In this document: positions 52,580 to 60,235 of the stretch, one piece after another
Position numbering within the stretch: position 1 is the stretch's first letter
Layout: every line of letters starts with the position of its first letter
Assembly: GCF_010729105.1 (NCBI RefSeq)
Contig: NZ_AP022573.1
Span: 2,480,001 to 2,544,000, forward strand
Reading direction: 5' to 3'
Length of the DNA stretch: 64,000 bases
Source: Mycobacterium saskatchewanense
GTDB taxonomy: Bacteria; Actinomycetota; Actinomycetes; Mycobacteriales; Mycobacteriaceae
Notes under the pieces: generated by a model
Database searches by the model: none
The model's input: the letters and a program-made list of their open reading frames with translations, nothing else
Told to the model about the DNA's origin: nothing
Position numbers and translations under genes: made by a program

Positions 52580-54445
52580 CTAGATCGCACCTGACGGCAA
52601 CGCCTCGCGGTCAGCGAGGAACGGCATCGGCATCCAACGCGCGGCGAGCAGAGCTTCCATGGCGTCGCCGGGCACGGGCCGGGACAACAGGAATCCTTGC
52701 GCCCGGTGACACCCGTGTTGCATCAAAGTCATTGCGGCGGAGGGGGTTTCGACCCCTTCTGCGACCAGTTGCAGGCCGAACGCCTCGGCGAGGCCGATGA
52801 TCGCCCGGACGATGGCCAAATCACTGGCGTTGTTCCCCAGGTCGCGCACGAAGCCGGAGTCGATCTTCAGCGTGTCGACCGGCAGCGACTTCAGATGCGA
52901 CAGGACCGCATACCCGGTGCCGAAGTCGTCGATGGCGAGCTGGACCCCGACGTCCTTGAGCTCTCCCAACGTCTTCCGTGTGGTATCGATGTCGTGTACC
53001 ACGGCGCGCTCGGTGATCTCCAGGCAGACCGACCCGGCGTCGATGCCGAACTCGTCGATGGTGGCGGCGACGCTGTGGACGAAGCCCCGGGTGATGAGCT
53101 GCACGGGTGACACGTTGATCCGCAGGGTGGCACCTAGACCCACGCCGTTGGATCGCCAGCGGCTGAACTCGGCGCAGGCGCTGCGCATCACCCACCGGCC
53201 CAGCTCCCCGGCGAGGTTGGTCGACTCGGCCACCCCGATGAACGAATCCGGCAGCAGCAGCCCCCAGATCGGGTGCCGCCAACGGACGAGCGCTTCGGCC
53301 GCCACCACCGCGCCGGTCCACAGGTCCACCTCGGGCAGATAGTGCAGCAGCAGCGCCTCACTGTCGATGTCGCCCTGCAGATGCAGCTCGATGTCGTTGC
53401 GGAAGGCACTCTTGAGCGACATGTCGTCGGTGGACGTCGCGACCTGGTTGCCGCCGGCGCGCTTGGCGGTCAGGACTGCCTCGTCGGCCCGGCGCAACAC
53501 GTCGGTGCTGTTGTCTCGCCCCGGCATGCCGACCGTCAGCCCGATGCTCACGGTGCGCGTGATCATATGGCCGCCGATGGCCAGCCGCTCGCGCAGCATC
53601 GTCCCCAGCCGCCGGGCGAACGACTCCGCCGTCGCGGTCGACATGGACTGGTCCGGGACCACGACGAACTCGTCACCGCCCAGCCGGGCGATCATGCTCT
53701 CGCTCCCGGCGCACGTCCGAATGCGTTGCGCGAACACCCGGATGAACCAGTCGCCGGCGGTGTGACCGAGGTAATCGTTGATCGGCTTGAGCCGATCCAG
53801 GTCCAGGTAGAGGACGGCGACCGGTCCGGGATTGCCCGGGGCGAGCCGCTCGGTCAGGTGCGCCACCAGCGCCCGCCTGTTGTGCAGGCCGGTCAGGTCG
53901 TCATGCTCGGCCAGGTAGCGCAGCTTTTCCTCGGCCGCGATGCGCGCCTGCAGCTGGGCGAACAAGGCGGCGACGACTTCGAGCGTGTTGATCTCTTCCT
54001 GCTTCCACCTCCGCGCGCCGGTCTTGACGAAGCCCAGCACGCCCGTGGTCACCTCACCGGAGACCAGCGGTGCGGCCGCGACCGAGCGAGGGGTCACCCC
54101 CCTGCCCTTGCCCATCCAGCGCAGGAGGGGCCGGTGCGGCTGATCGGACCGGATGATCACCGGTTTTCTTCCGTGCTCACACTCGGCGAGCACCGGGTCG
54201 GCGCTGGTGAAGTGGACTACGGCCAACGGGTCCGGATCGGGGAGGTCCTCGCGCGGCGGCCACTCGGCGACGAGGACCGACGCCCGGATGTCGTGGTCAT
54301 GGTGGCGCAGAAAACTCGCGTCCAGATCGAATTGCTCGACCAGTTGCGCCAGGACCCGTTCACTCACCCGCGTGGCGGTCGCTCCGGTGGCTTCCATGAG
54401 CTGGGTGGCCACGGAGGTGACGACGAGATCCAGGCTGCGCGGCAC
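52580..54445 (-). CDS. GAF-GGDEF-EAL cyclic-di-GMP enzyme (621 aa, Rv1354c-like)
   Basis: Domains: GAF (about residues 30-175), GGDEF (about 190-345, motif LGGDEFVVVP) and EAL (about 365-605, with AEALVRWRHP, LRINVSPVQL, CLEITE, DDFGTGY, LKID and AEGVET). All key phosphodiesterase residues appear intact; the GGDEF domain lacks the inhibitory RxxD I-site. It may both make and degrade cyclic-di-GMP, gated by the GAF domain. GTG 54445 (PRSLDLVV follows), with GGGAGG five bases upstream, gives 621 aa; M. tuberculosis Rv1354c is about 623 aa and very similar in design. The neighbouring lipoprotein gene starts six bases beyond its stop. Confidence 0.92.
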   Translation of the reverse strand: MPRSLDLVVTSVATQLMEATGATATRVSERVLAQLVEQFDLDASFLRHHDHDIRASVLVAEWPPREDLPDPDPLAVVHFTSADPVLAECEHGRKPVIIRSDQPHRPLLRWMGKGRGVTPRSVAAAPLVSGEVTTGVLGFVKTGARRWKQEEINTLEVVAALFAQLQARIAAEEKLRYLAEHDDLTGLHNRRALVAHLTERLAPGNPGPVAVLYLDLDRLKPINDYLGHTAGDWFIRVFAQRIRTCAGSESMIARLGGDEFVVVPDQSMSTATAESFARRLGTMLRERLAIGGHMITRTVSIGLTVGMPGRDNSTDVLRRADEAVLTAKRAGGNQVATSTDDMSLKSAFRNDIELHLQGDIDSEALLLHYLPEVDLWTGAVVAAEALVRWRHPIWGLLLPDSFIGVAESTNLAGELGRWVMRSACAEFSRWRSNGVGLGATLRINVSPVQLITRGFVHSVAATIDEFGIDAGSVCLEITERAVVHDIDTTRKTLGELKDVGVQLAIDDFGTGYAVLSHLKSLPVDTLKIDSGFVRDLGNNASDLAIVRAIIGLAEAFGLQLVAEGVETPSAAMTLMQHGCHRAQGFLLSRPVPGDAMEALLAARWMPMPFLADREALPSGAI

Positions 54446-54672
54446 GGGCTCCTCCCAGGTGGGCCACATGTCCCGGCTGGGCGCCCGGCCCAATCAGGCG
54501 GATGGTCGTCTTCTCGGTCTTTCGCGAATGTCCGGCGGGCAGTCCTCGCCGGGGACACGCCCCCGAACCGGTGTAGCGCAGCGTAGCATCCACCGTCCCG
54601 CGCGGTGGACTGCAAGAGGATCACCCCGAACCCGCACGGCGCAGTGAGACGGATCACAGTCGCCTCCGCTGT

Positions 54673-54699
54673 TGTCACGCTCGCGGGGCGCGCGGTGTC
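54673..54699 (+). promoter_or_regulatory. ECF41-type promoter candidate
   Basis: TGTCAC (54673-54678), 17 bases, then TGTC (54696-54699) resembles the published ECF41 promoter (TGTCACA, about 16 bases, CGTC). It lies 37 bases before the oxidoreductase ATG, whose operon encodes an ECF41 sigma factor, so autoregulation is likely. Confidence 0.5.
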
Positions 54700-54735
54700 T
54701 CAAGGGCACACACCCCAAGAGAGTAGGAGAGAGCT

Positions 54736-55920
54736 ATGACCGAGGTGGCCCCGAGAACTCACGTCATCGTCGTCGGCGGGGGATACGCCGGAACCCTGGC
54801 CGCCAACCGGCTGCGGCAGAATCCGGACATCGACATCACGCTGGTGAACCCTCGGCCAGTGTTCGTCGAGCGAATTCGCCTGCACCAGTTGGCCTCCGAC
54901 ACCGGTGCCGCTACGGCCGACTTCGGCTCGCTGCTCGGCGACGGGATCCGGCTGGTGGTCGACACGGTCGCCCGCGTCGCGGCCGGCGACCGGCGGATCG
55001 TGCTCGGCTCGGGCACCGAGCTGCATTACGACTACCTCATCTACGCCGTCGGCAGCACCGGCGTCGTGCCGCCGGCGGTCCCCGGTGCGGCCGAATTCGC
55101 CTATTCCGTGGCGGATCTCGAGAGCGCGCAGCGGCTGCGCAGCGCCCTGACGGACCTGCCGTCAAGCACGCCCGTCGCCGTGGTCGGCGGCGGGCTGACC
55201 GGCATCGAAACGGCCGCCGAGCTGGCCGATCGGGGCCGCCTGGTGACCCTGGTTTGCGGGGATACCCTCGGCCCGTCCTTGAGCGACCGGGGCCGGCGCT
55301 CGGTGGCCAAGCGTCTGCGCCGGCTCGGCGTTAACGTCCTCGAGTCCGTCAGCGCTGGCGAAGTCCGCTGGGACGCGGTCGTGCTCGGCGACGGGTCCGT
55401 GCTGCCCGCCGCGGTCACCGTGTGGACGGCCGGGTTCGCGGTGCCCGACCTGGCCGCCCGCAGCGGGCTGCGGACCGACGCCATCGGTCGGCTGCTCACC
55501 GACGAGACGCTCACCTGCATCGACGACGATCGGATCGTCGCCGCGGGTGACGCGGCCGCGCCGTCGGGCCGACCGCTCCGGATGAGCTGCCAGGCCGCCG
55601 GGCCGCTGGGCGCCCAGGCCGCCAACACCGTGCTCAGCCGCATCGCCGGAGGGACGCCGGCGCCCCTGAACCAGGCGTTCGTCGGCCAGTGCATCAGCCT
55701 GGGCAGATCGGACGCCGCTTACCAACTGGCCCACACCGACGACACCCCGATGAACCTTGTTCTGGGCGGACGCGTCGCGGCCTCGCTCAAAGAGACGATC
55801 TGCAAGGGCACCGTCTGGTCCATTCGGCGGGAGGCGGCCAAACCGGGCTCGTACTTCTGGCTCAAAGGAGGCAACCGGCCCGCGCCCGAGCCGGCCGACC
55901 GGCGGGTCGCCCTCCGATGA
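54736..55920 (+). CDS. FAD-dependent oxidoreductase, NDH-2/Ndh-like (394 aa)
   Basis: Two-dinucleotide-binding fold: FAD motif VIVVGGGYAGTLAA (residues 10-23), NAD(P) motif VAVVGGGLTGIETAAELA (about 149-166), and the C-terminal FAD motif RIVAAGDAAAPSG. No membrane helix or CxxC is seen. It oxidises NAD(P)H or a small substrate; the electron acceptor is unknown. Its stop overlaps the start of the ECF41 sigma gene (ATGA). ECF41 factors are typically coupled to such oxidoreductases, whose role there is undetermined. The AGGAGAGAG ribosome site is strong. Confidence 0.9.
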   Translation: MTEVAPRTHVIVVGGGYAGTLAANRLRQNPDIDITLVNPRPVFVERIRLHQLASDTGAATADFGSLLGDGIRLVVDTVARVAAGDRRIVLGSGTELHYDYLIYAVGSTGVVPPAVPGAAEFAYSVADLESAQRLRSALTDLPSSTPVAVVGGGLTGIETAAELADRGRLVTLVCGDTLGPSLSDRGRRSVAKRLRRLGVNVLESVSAGEVRWDAVVLGDGSVLPAAVTVWTAGFAVPDLAARSGLRTDAIGRLLTDETLTCIDDDRIVAAGDAAAPSGRPLRMSCQAAGPLGAQAANTVLSRIAGGTPAPLNQAFVGQCISLGRSDAAYQLAHTDDTPMNLVLGGRVAASLKETICKGTVWSIRREAAKPGSYFWLKGGNRPAPEPADRRVALR

Positions 55921-56816
55921 AGCCGGCCGGCGACGAACACGCCCAACGGTTCACCGTATTGCGGCCGCTGCTGTTCACCATCGCCTACGAAATCCTGGGC
56001 TCGGCGACCGAGGCCGACGACGTGCTGCAGGACAGTTACCTGCGCTGGTCGGCCGTCGAGCTGGCGTCGGTGCGCGACACCAAGTCCTACCTGGCCCAGC
56101 TCGTCACCCGTCAGGCGCTCAACGCGCTGCGGGCCGATGCCCGCCGCCGCGAGGAGTACGTCGGGCCATGGCTGCCCGAGCCACTGCTCCTCGACGAGCA
56201 GGACCTGTCGGCCGATGTCGTTCTCGCGGAATCGGTATCGATGGCGATGCTCGTCCTGCTGGAGACGCTCAGCCCCGACGAACGGGCGGTGTTCGTCCTG
56301 CGCGAGGTGTTCGGCTTCGATTACGGCGAGATCGCAGACGCGGTTGGCAAGCCGGCACCGACCGTGCGGCAGGTCGCGCACCGGGCCCGCGAGCATGTGC
56401 GGGCCCGGCGCAAGAGATTCGACGCGACGGACCCGCAACGCAATGCCGAAATCACCGCGCGTTTCCTACGTACCGCCGCGGACGGTGACGTGGAGGCGTT
56501 GATGGCGATGCTCGCCCCGGACGCCACCTGGACGGCCGACAGCGGCGGCAAGGTCAGCGCCGCCCGCAGGCCCGTCGTCGGCGCCGCACGGGTGGCCGCC
56601 GCCGTCACCGGGCTGCTGCGCAAGGCCGGGTCGAACCTGCGCCTGAAGACGGTGACCTGCAACAGCGCACCGGCGGTCCTGTTCATCCTCGACGGGCGCC
56701 TCGAGGGGGTGGTCACGGTCGAGGTCGTCGACGACAAGATCACCAACTTCTATGTGACGCGCAACCCGGACAAGCTGACCAACCTGGTGGCGGCGCGCGA
56801 GATCAGCCGCCGCTGA
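55917..56816 (+). CDS. ECF41-family RNA polymerase sigma factor (SigJ-like, 299 aa)
   Basis: Sigma-2 (about residues 12-80) and sigma-4 (about 115-165, DYGEIADAVGKPAPTVRQ) regions are followed by a SnoaL-like C-terminal domain with DSGGK and the ending NPDKL, the two motifs that mark ECF41 factors and control their own activity in place of an anti-sigma factor. It is translationally coupled to the upstream FAD oxidoreductase gene. A matching promoter-like sequence lies before that operon. M. tuberculosis SigJ is an ECF41 member, but this gene lies in a different setting, so it is left unnamed. Confidence 0.93.
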   Translation: MKPAGDEHAQRFTVLRPLLFTIAYEILGSATEADDVLQDSYLRWSAVELASVRDTKSYLAQLVTRQALNALRADARRREEYVGPWLPEPLLLDEQDLSADVVLAESVSMAMLVLLETLSPDERAVFVLREVFGFDYGEIADAVGKPAPTVRQVAHRAREHVRARRKRFDATDPQRNAEITARFLRTAADGDVEALMAMLAPDATWTADSGGKVSAARRPVVGAARVAAAVTGLLRKAGSNLRLKTVTCNSAPAVLFILDGRLEGVVTVEVVDDKITNFYVTRNPDKLTNLVAAREISRR

Positions 56817-56865
56817 AGTCGGCCGCCCAGCGTGCGGAAATCCCGTGCTCTGTCAAGCTGGGGCA

Positions 56866-58128
56866 GTGCGAATCGACCGGCTTGGTGACCTCGGCGCCGC
56901 TCCCGCGGTGCTGCGAGCCGTCGGCGATGCGACCGGCCGGCTCGGACTCCCGCCGCCGGCCGCGCTGACCGGCGAGTGGTTCGGCGCGCTGGCGGTGATC
57001 GCCCCGAGCCTTGCGGTGCGGCCGGTGGGCGTCGACGACGTTTTCGCCGTCGCGCCGGGCCCGGCTGAGATGACCTCGCGCCACGCCGGCGCCGTGGGGG
57101 GCGGCTGGCTGGGCTACCTCTCCTACCCGGATCCGGGCGCGGACGGGCGGTCCGCCCGGATTCCCGAAGCCGCCGGCGGTTGGAGCGACTGCGTACTGCG
57201 CCGCGACGCGGCCGGGGACTGGTGGTACGAAAGCCTGTCCGGTGCGCCGATGCCGGGCTGGCTCAGCTCCGCGCTCGCGGCCGGGCCGGCGCCGGGGCGC
57301 GAATGCCGGATCGACTGGGGCGCCGCCGATCGCGCGGCCCACCGCGCCGGAGTCCTCGCGTGCCTCGAGGCGATCGGGGCCGGCGAGGTCTATCAGACCT
57401 GCGTGTGCACCCAACTCACCGGGACCGCCACCGGGGACCCGCTCGATTTCTTCGCCGATGGTGTCGCGCGGACCTCCCCTTCCCGGGCCGCCTACCTGGC
57501 CGGATCCTGGGGCGCCGTGGCGTCACTGTCCCCGGAACTCTTCCTGCGGCGCCGCGGCGAGGTCGTGACCTCCAGCCCGATCAAGGGCACGTTGCCGCTG
57601 GACGCCTGGCCGTCGGCGCTGCGGGCCTCGGCGAAGGACGTCGCGGAAAACATCATGATCGTGGACCTGGTACGCAACGACCTGGGACGGGTCGCGATCA
57701 CCGGCACGGTCACCGTGCCCGAGCTGTTGGTGGTGCGGCGGGCGCCCGGCGTCTGGCATCTGGTGTCGACCGTGTCGGCGCACGTTCCTGTCGAGCTGCC
57801 GACGTCGGCGCTGCTCAACGCCACTTTCCCGCCGGCGTCGGTCACCGGGACGCCCAAGATGAGGGCGCGCCAACTGATCTCGCAGTGGGAGCCGAATCGG
57901 CGCGGGGTCTATTGCGGCACGATCGGTTTGGCGTCCCCGGTGGCAGGATGCGAACTGAACGTCGCTATCCGCACCATCGAGTTCGACACCGCCGGTAAAG
58001 CCGTGCTGGGTGTGGGCGGCGGGATCACCGCCGACTCCGATCCCGACGCCGAGTGGGACGAGTGCCTGCACAAGGCGTCCCCGATCGTCGGGGCGAGGTG
58101 CATCGCGACCGTGGCCTCACCCGGTTGA
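56866..58128 (+). CDS. pabB: Aminodeoxychorismate synthase component I, PabB (420 aa)
   Basis: Chorismate-binding enzyme: the PIKGT motif, with the Lys typical of PabB rather than TrpE, in VVTSSPIKGTLPL; NIMIVDLVRNDLGR; FPPASVTGTPKMRA; and the C-terminal YCGTIGL and GGGITADSDPDAEWDE, with metal-ligating Glu. It makes 4-amino-4-deoxychorismate for folate synthesis. The start is GTG 56866 (RIDRLGDL); an in-frame GTG lies at 56845. It follows the sigma factor by 49 bases, perhaps in a separate transcript. Confidence 0.94.
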   Translation: MRIDRLGDLGAAPAVLRAVGDATGRLGLPPPAALTGEWFGALAVIAPSLAVRPVGVDDVFAVAPGPAEMTSRHAGAVGGGWLGYLSYPDPGADGRSARIPEAAGGWSDCVLRRDAAGDWWYESLSGAPMPGWLSSALAAGPAPGRECRIDWGAADRAAHRAGVLACLEAIGAGEVYQTCVCTQLTGTATGDPLDFFADGVARTSPSRAAYLAGSWGAVASLSPELFLRRRGEVVTSSPIKGTLPLDAWPSALRASAKDVAENIMIVDLVRNDLGRVAITGTVTVPELLVVRRAPGVWHLVSTVSAHVPVELPTSALLNATFPPASVTGTPKMRARQLISQWEPNRRGVYCGTIGLASPVAGCELNVAIRTIEFDTAGKAVLGVGGGITADSDPDAEWDECLHKASPIVGARCIATVASPG

Positions 58129-58313
58129 CGGGATGTTTTCGATCAGATCGCCGCGCGGCAACCTCGGCGTCATTTGAGCTGGCCAGCGACCGGAATAGCG
58201 CCGATTCGGACTGCCGGATTCCGGCATAACGGCCGCATCACCGCCAGGTTGCGCTTAAGCTCTGACCATTGACCCGTGCCGATCGCGAGTCAACTGCAAG
58301 AGGGGGCCCAGTC
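58129..58313. other. Gap before the Gly/Leu/Pro-repeat gene
   Basis: 185 bases, no gene. It contains the expected promoter of the downstream secreted protein and a purine-rich ribosome site AAGAGGGGG at about 58299-58307. Confidence 0.4.
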
Positions 58314-59366
58314 ATGAGAATCGCTCTCCTTGGCGCCGCGGCATCCGCCCTGGTCGGTGGAACGCTGGCGGTCACGCCGCTGACCTCGGTCAGTACGCCG
58401 ATCCAGGCCAGCGGAGCGTGCGGTGGTGCAAAGTGCGAGCGGGTGGCTTCCGTCCTCATGCCCGAGACGCCGAAGCCGTCCGGCGACCTGGTGTCGCCGG
58501 CGCCGACACCGTTCACCCCGGCGGCCAACGTGACGCCCCCCGAGCCCGCCACGCCCGGTGGCCCCTCGGCCGGCGTTGCCGCCGGCCCCAGCTTCGTCGG
58601 CGGTGGGGGCGGCGGGGCGCCCGCCGCGGGCGGACCCACGGACCTGGGCGGCCTGCCGGATCCCGGCCTGCTGGGCCTGCCCGACGCCGGCGCCCTCGGC
58701 ATGCTCGACCCGAATATGCTCCTGCCCGGCCTGGCCGGCGTCGCCGGCATCCCCACCGGTGCGAACGCGGCATTCTCGATCGTCAACGGCGTCGTCGGCG
58801 TGGGCGGCACGCTCATCGGCGTGGCGAGCGGCGCCGTCGGCACGGTAACCAGCGCCGCCATCGCGATCGCCTACCTGCAACAGATTGGGTTCCTGCCGCG
58901 GAACCTCGGCGTGAGCCTGCCTACGGTCCCCGGGGTGGGCCTGCCCGGCCTGTCGGGGGTGGGCATGCCCGCGCTGGCCGCAGCCGCGGCCATGCCCGGC
59001 CTGCCTGCGGTGGGTCTCCCCGCGGTCGGTTTGCCCGCCCTGCCCGCGGTCGGCCTGCCCGGTGTCCCGGCGGTTGGCCTGCCCGCATTGCCGGGCGTGG
59101 GTCTTCCCGGCCTTCCCGGCTTGCCGGGTCTGCCCGGCCTGCCGGGAGTTCCGGGGTTGCCGGGTATCGATCCCACGATCCTGGCGGCGGCGGCCCTCCC
59201 GATGATCGCGTCCGGCGCCCCGGGTCTGCCGGCGCTGCCCCCGCCCCCCGCACTGCCGGCTATCCCGGTCGGGCTTCCGGCGTTGCCACCGCCGCCCGCG
59301 CTACCGGCTTTGCCGCCGCCGGCGCTCCCGTCGCTGCCGAACCCGCTGAACCTTCCCCACTTCTGA
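58314..59366 (+). CDS. Secreted Gly/Leu/Pro-rich repeat protein (350 aa, Rv1004c-like)
   Basis: ATG 58314 gives a signal peptide (MRIALLGAAASALVGGTLAV), a short Cys pair (CGGAKC, about residues 35-40), an Ala/Pro/Gly region, a hydrophobic stretch (about 155-190), then tandem GLPALPAVGLPGVP-type repeats (about 200-290) and a PPPALPALPPP end. It has no recognised fold; collagen-like or cell-wall-spanning structure is possible but unproven. It takes the position of Rv1004c, a poorly characterised membrane/secreted protein. It ends eight bases from the convergent rsmI. Confidence 0.85.
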   Translation: MRIALLGAAASALVGGTLAVTPLTSVSTPIQASGACGGAKCERVASVLMPETPKPSGDLVSPAPTPFTPAANVTPPEPATPGGPSAGVAAGPSFVGGGGGGAPAAGGPTDLGGLPDPGLLGLPDAGALGMLDPNMLLPGLAGVAGIPTGANAAFSIVNGVVGVGGTLIGVASGAVGTVTSAAIAIAYLQQIGFLPRNLGVSLPTVPGVGLPGLSGVGMPALAAAAAMPGLPAVGLPAVGLPALPAVGLPGVPAVGLPALPGVGLPGLPGLPGLPGLPGVPGLPGIDPTILAAAALPMIASGAPGLPALPPPPALPAIPVGLPALPPPPALPALPPPALPSLPNPLNLPHF

Positions 59367-59374
59367 ACCGGCGC

Positions 59375-60211
59375 TCACTCGCGGCGTGACTGCAAAATCG
59401 CGTCGTAGAGCTGTCGCGACCGAATGCCGGGATGCGCCGCGGCGACCTCGCCGCAGGCGTCCTTGACGCGAGCCCCCGCGGCCACCAGGGTCTCCACCTG
59501 CGCCACCAGGGACGGCACGTCCGCGCGCGGCGTCGCGCCGGCCAGCACCACCGTGATCTCCCCGAGCACGCCGTCGGCCGCCCAGGCCGCGAGCTCGTCG
59601 AGCGAACCGCGCACCACCTCCTCGTGCACCTTGGTCAGCTCCCGGCACACCGCCGCCCGGCGCGTCCCGCCGAGTTCCTCGACGGCGTCGCGCAGGCATG
59701 CGTCCAACCGGCGCGGCGATTCGAAGAAGACGCACGTCCGGGGCTCGTCGACCAGCGAGGCCAGCCACGCCCGGCGCGCGGACTTCTTGCGCGGGGCGAA
59801 CCCCTCGAAACAAAACCGGTCCGACGGCATGCCGGAAACGGCCAGCGCCGTCGTCACCGCGGACGGCCCCGGCAGGCATTGGACCGGCAGGCCGGCATTC
59901 GCGCAGGCCGCGACCAGTCGGTAGCCCGGGTCGCTGATCAGCGGCATCCCGGCATCGCTGACCACCAGCACGGTCGCACCCGTGCGGACCGCCTCGACCA
60001 GGGGGGCCACCCGCTCGGCCTCGACGCTGTCGAACAGGCTGACCACCCGGCCCGAGATCCGCACTTCCAGCGCCTTGGCCAGCGTTCGGACGCGGCGGGT
60101 GTCCTCAGCGGCCACCACATCGGCACGGGCGAGGGCGTCGACGAGACGCGGCGACGCGTCCAGCGGCTGGCCCAACGGGGTCGCGCCCAGCAATAGGCGA
60201 CCGGAGGTCAT
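59375..60211 (-). CDS. rsmI: 16S rRNA 2'-O-ribose C1402 methyltransferase RsmI (278 aa)
   Basis: Tetrapyrrole methylase-type (class III) fold: GRLLLGATPLGQPLDASPR, AEDTRRVRTL, VLVVSDAGMPLISDPG, PGPSAVTTALAVSG and FFESPRRL are the RsmI landmarks. It methylates C1402 of 16S rRNA. ATG 60211 is close to the 285-aa M. tuberculosis Rv1003 start. It diverges from pmt across about 24 bases, so the two share a promoter region. Confidence 0.96.
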   Translation of the reverse strand: MTSGRLLLGATPLGQPLDASPRLVDALARADVVAAEDTRRVRTLAKALEVRISGRVVSLFDSVEAERVAPLVEAVRTGATVLVVSDAGMPLISDPGYRLVAACANAGLPVQCLPGPSAVTTALAVSGMPSDRFCFEGFAPRKKSARRAWLASLVDEPRTCVFFESPRRLDACLRDAVEELGGTRRAAVCRELTKVHEEVVRGSLDELAAWAADGVLGEITVVLAGATPRADVPSLVAQVETLVAAGARVKDACGEVAAAHPGIRSRQLYDAILQSRRE

Positions 60212-60235
60212 GACGGACAGCCTACGATCGACGTG

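Noticed and set aside
54446..54493. Earlier TTG/ATG starts for the GGDEF-EAL gene
   Set aside because: GTG 54445 has a well-spaced GGGAGG site and gives the family length; the added residues look non-coding.
58900..59340. Possible CRISPR-like or phage-like repeat array
   Set aside because: The repeats are in-frame codons of the secreted Gly/Leu/Pro protein with no constant spacers.
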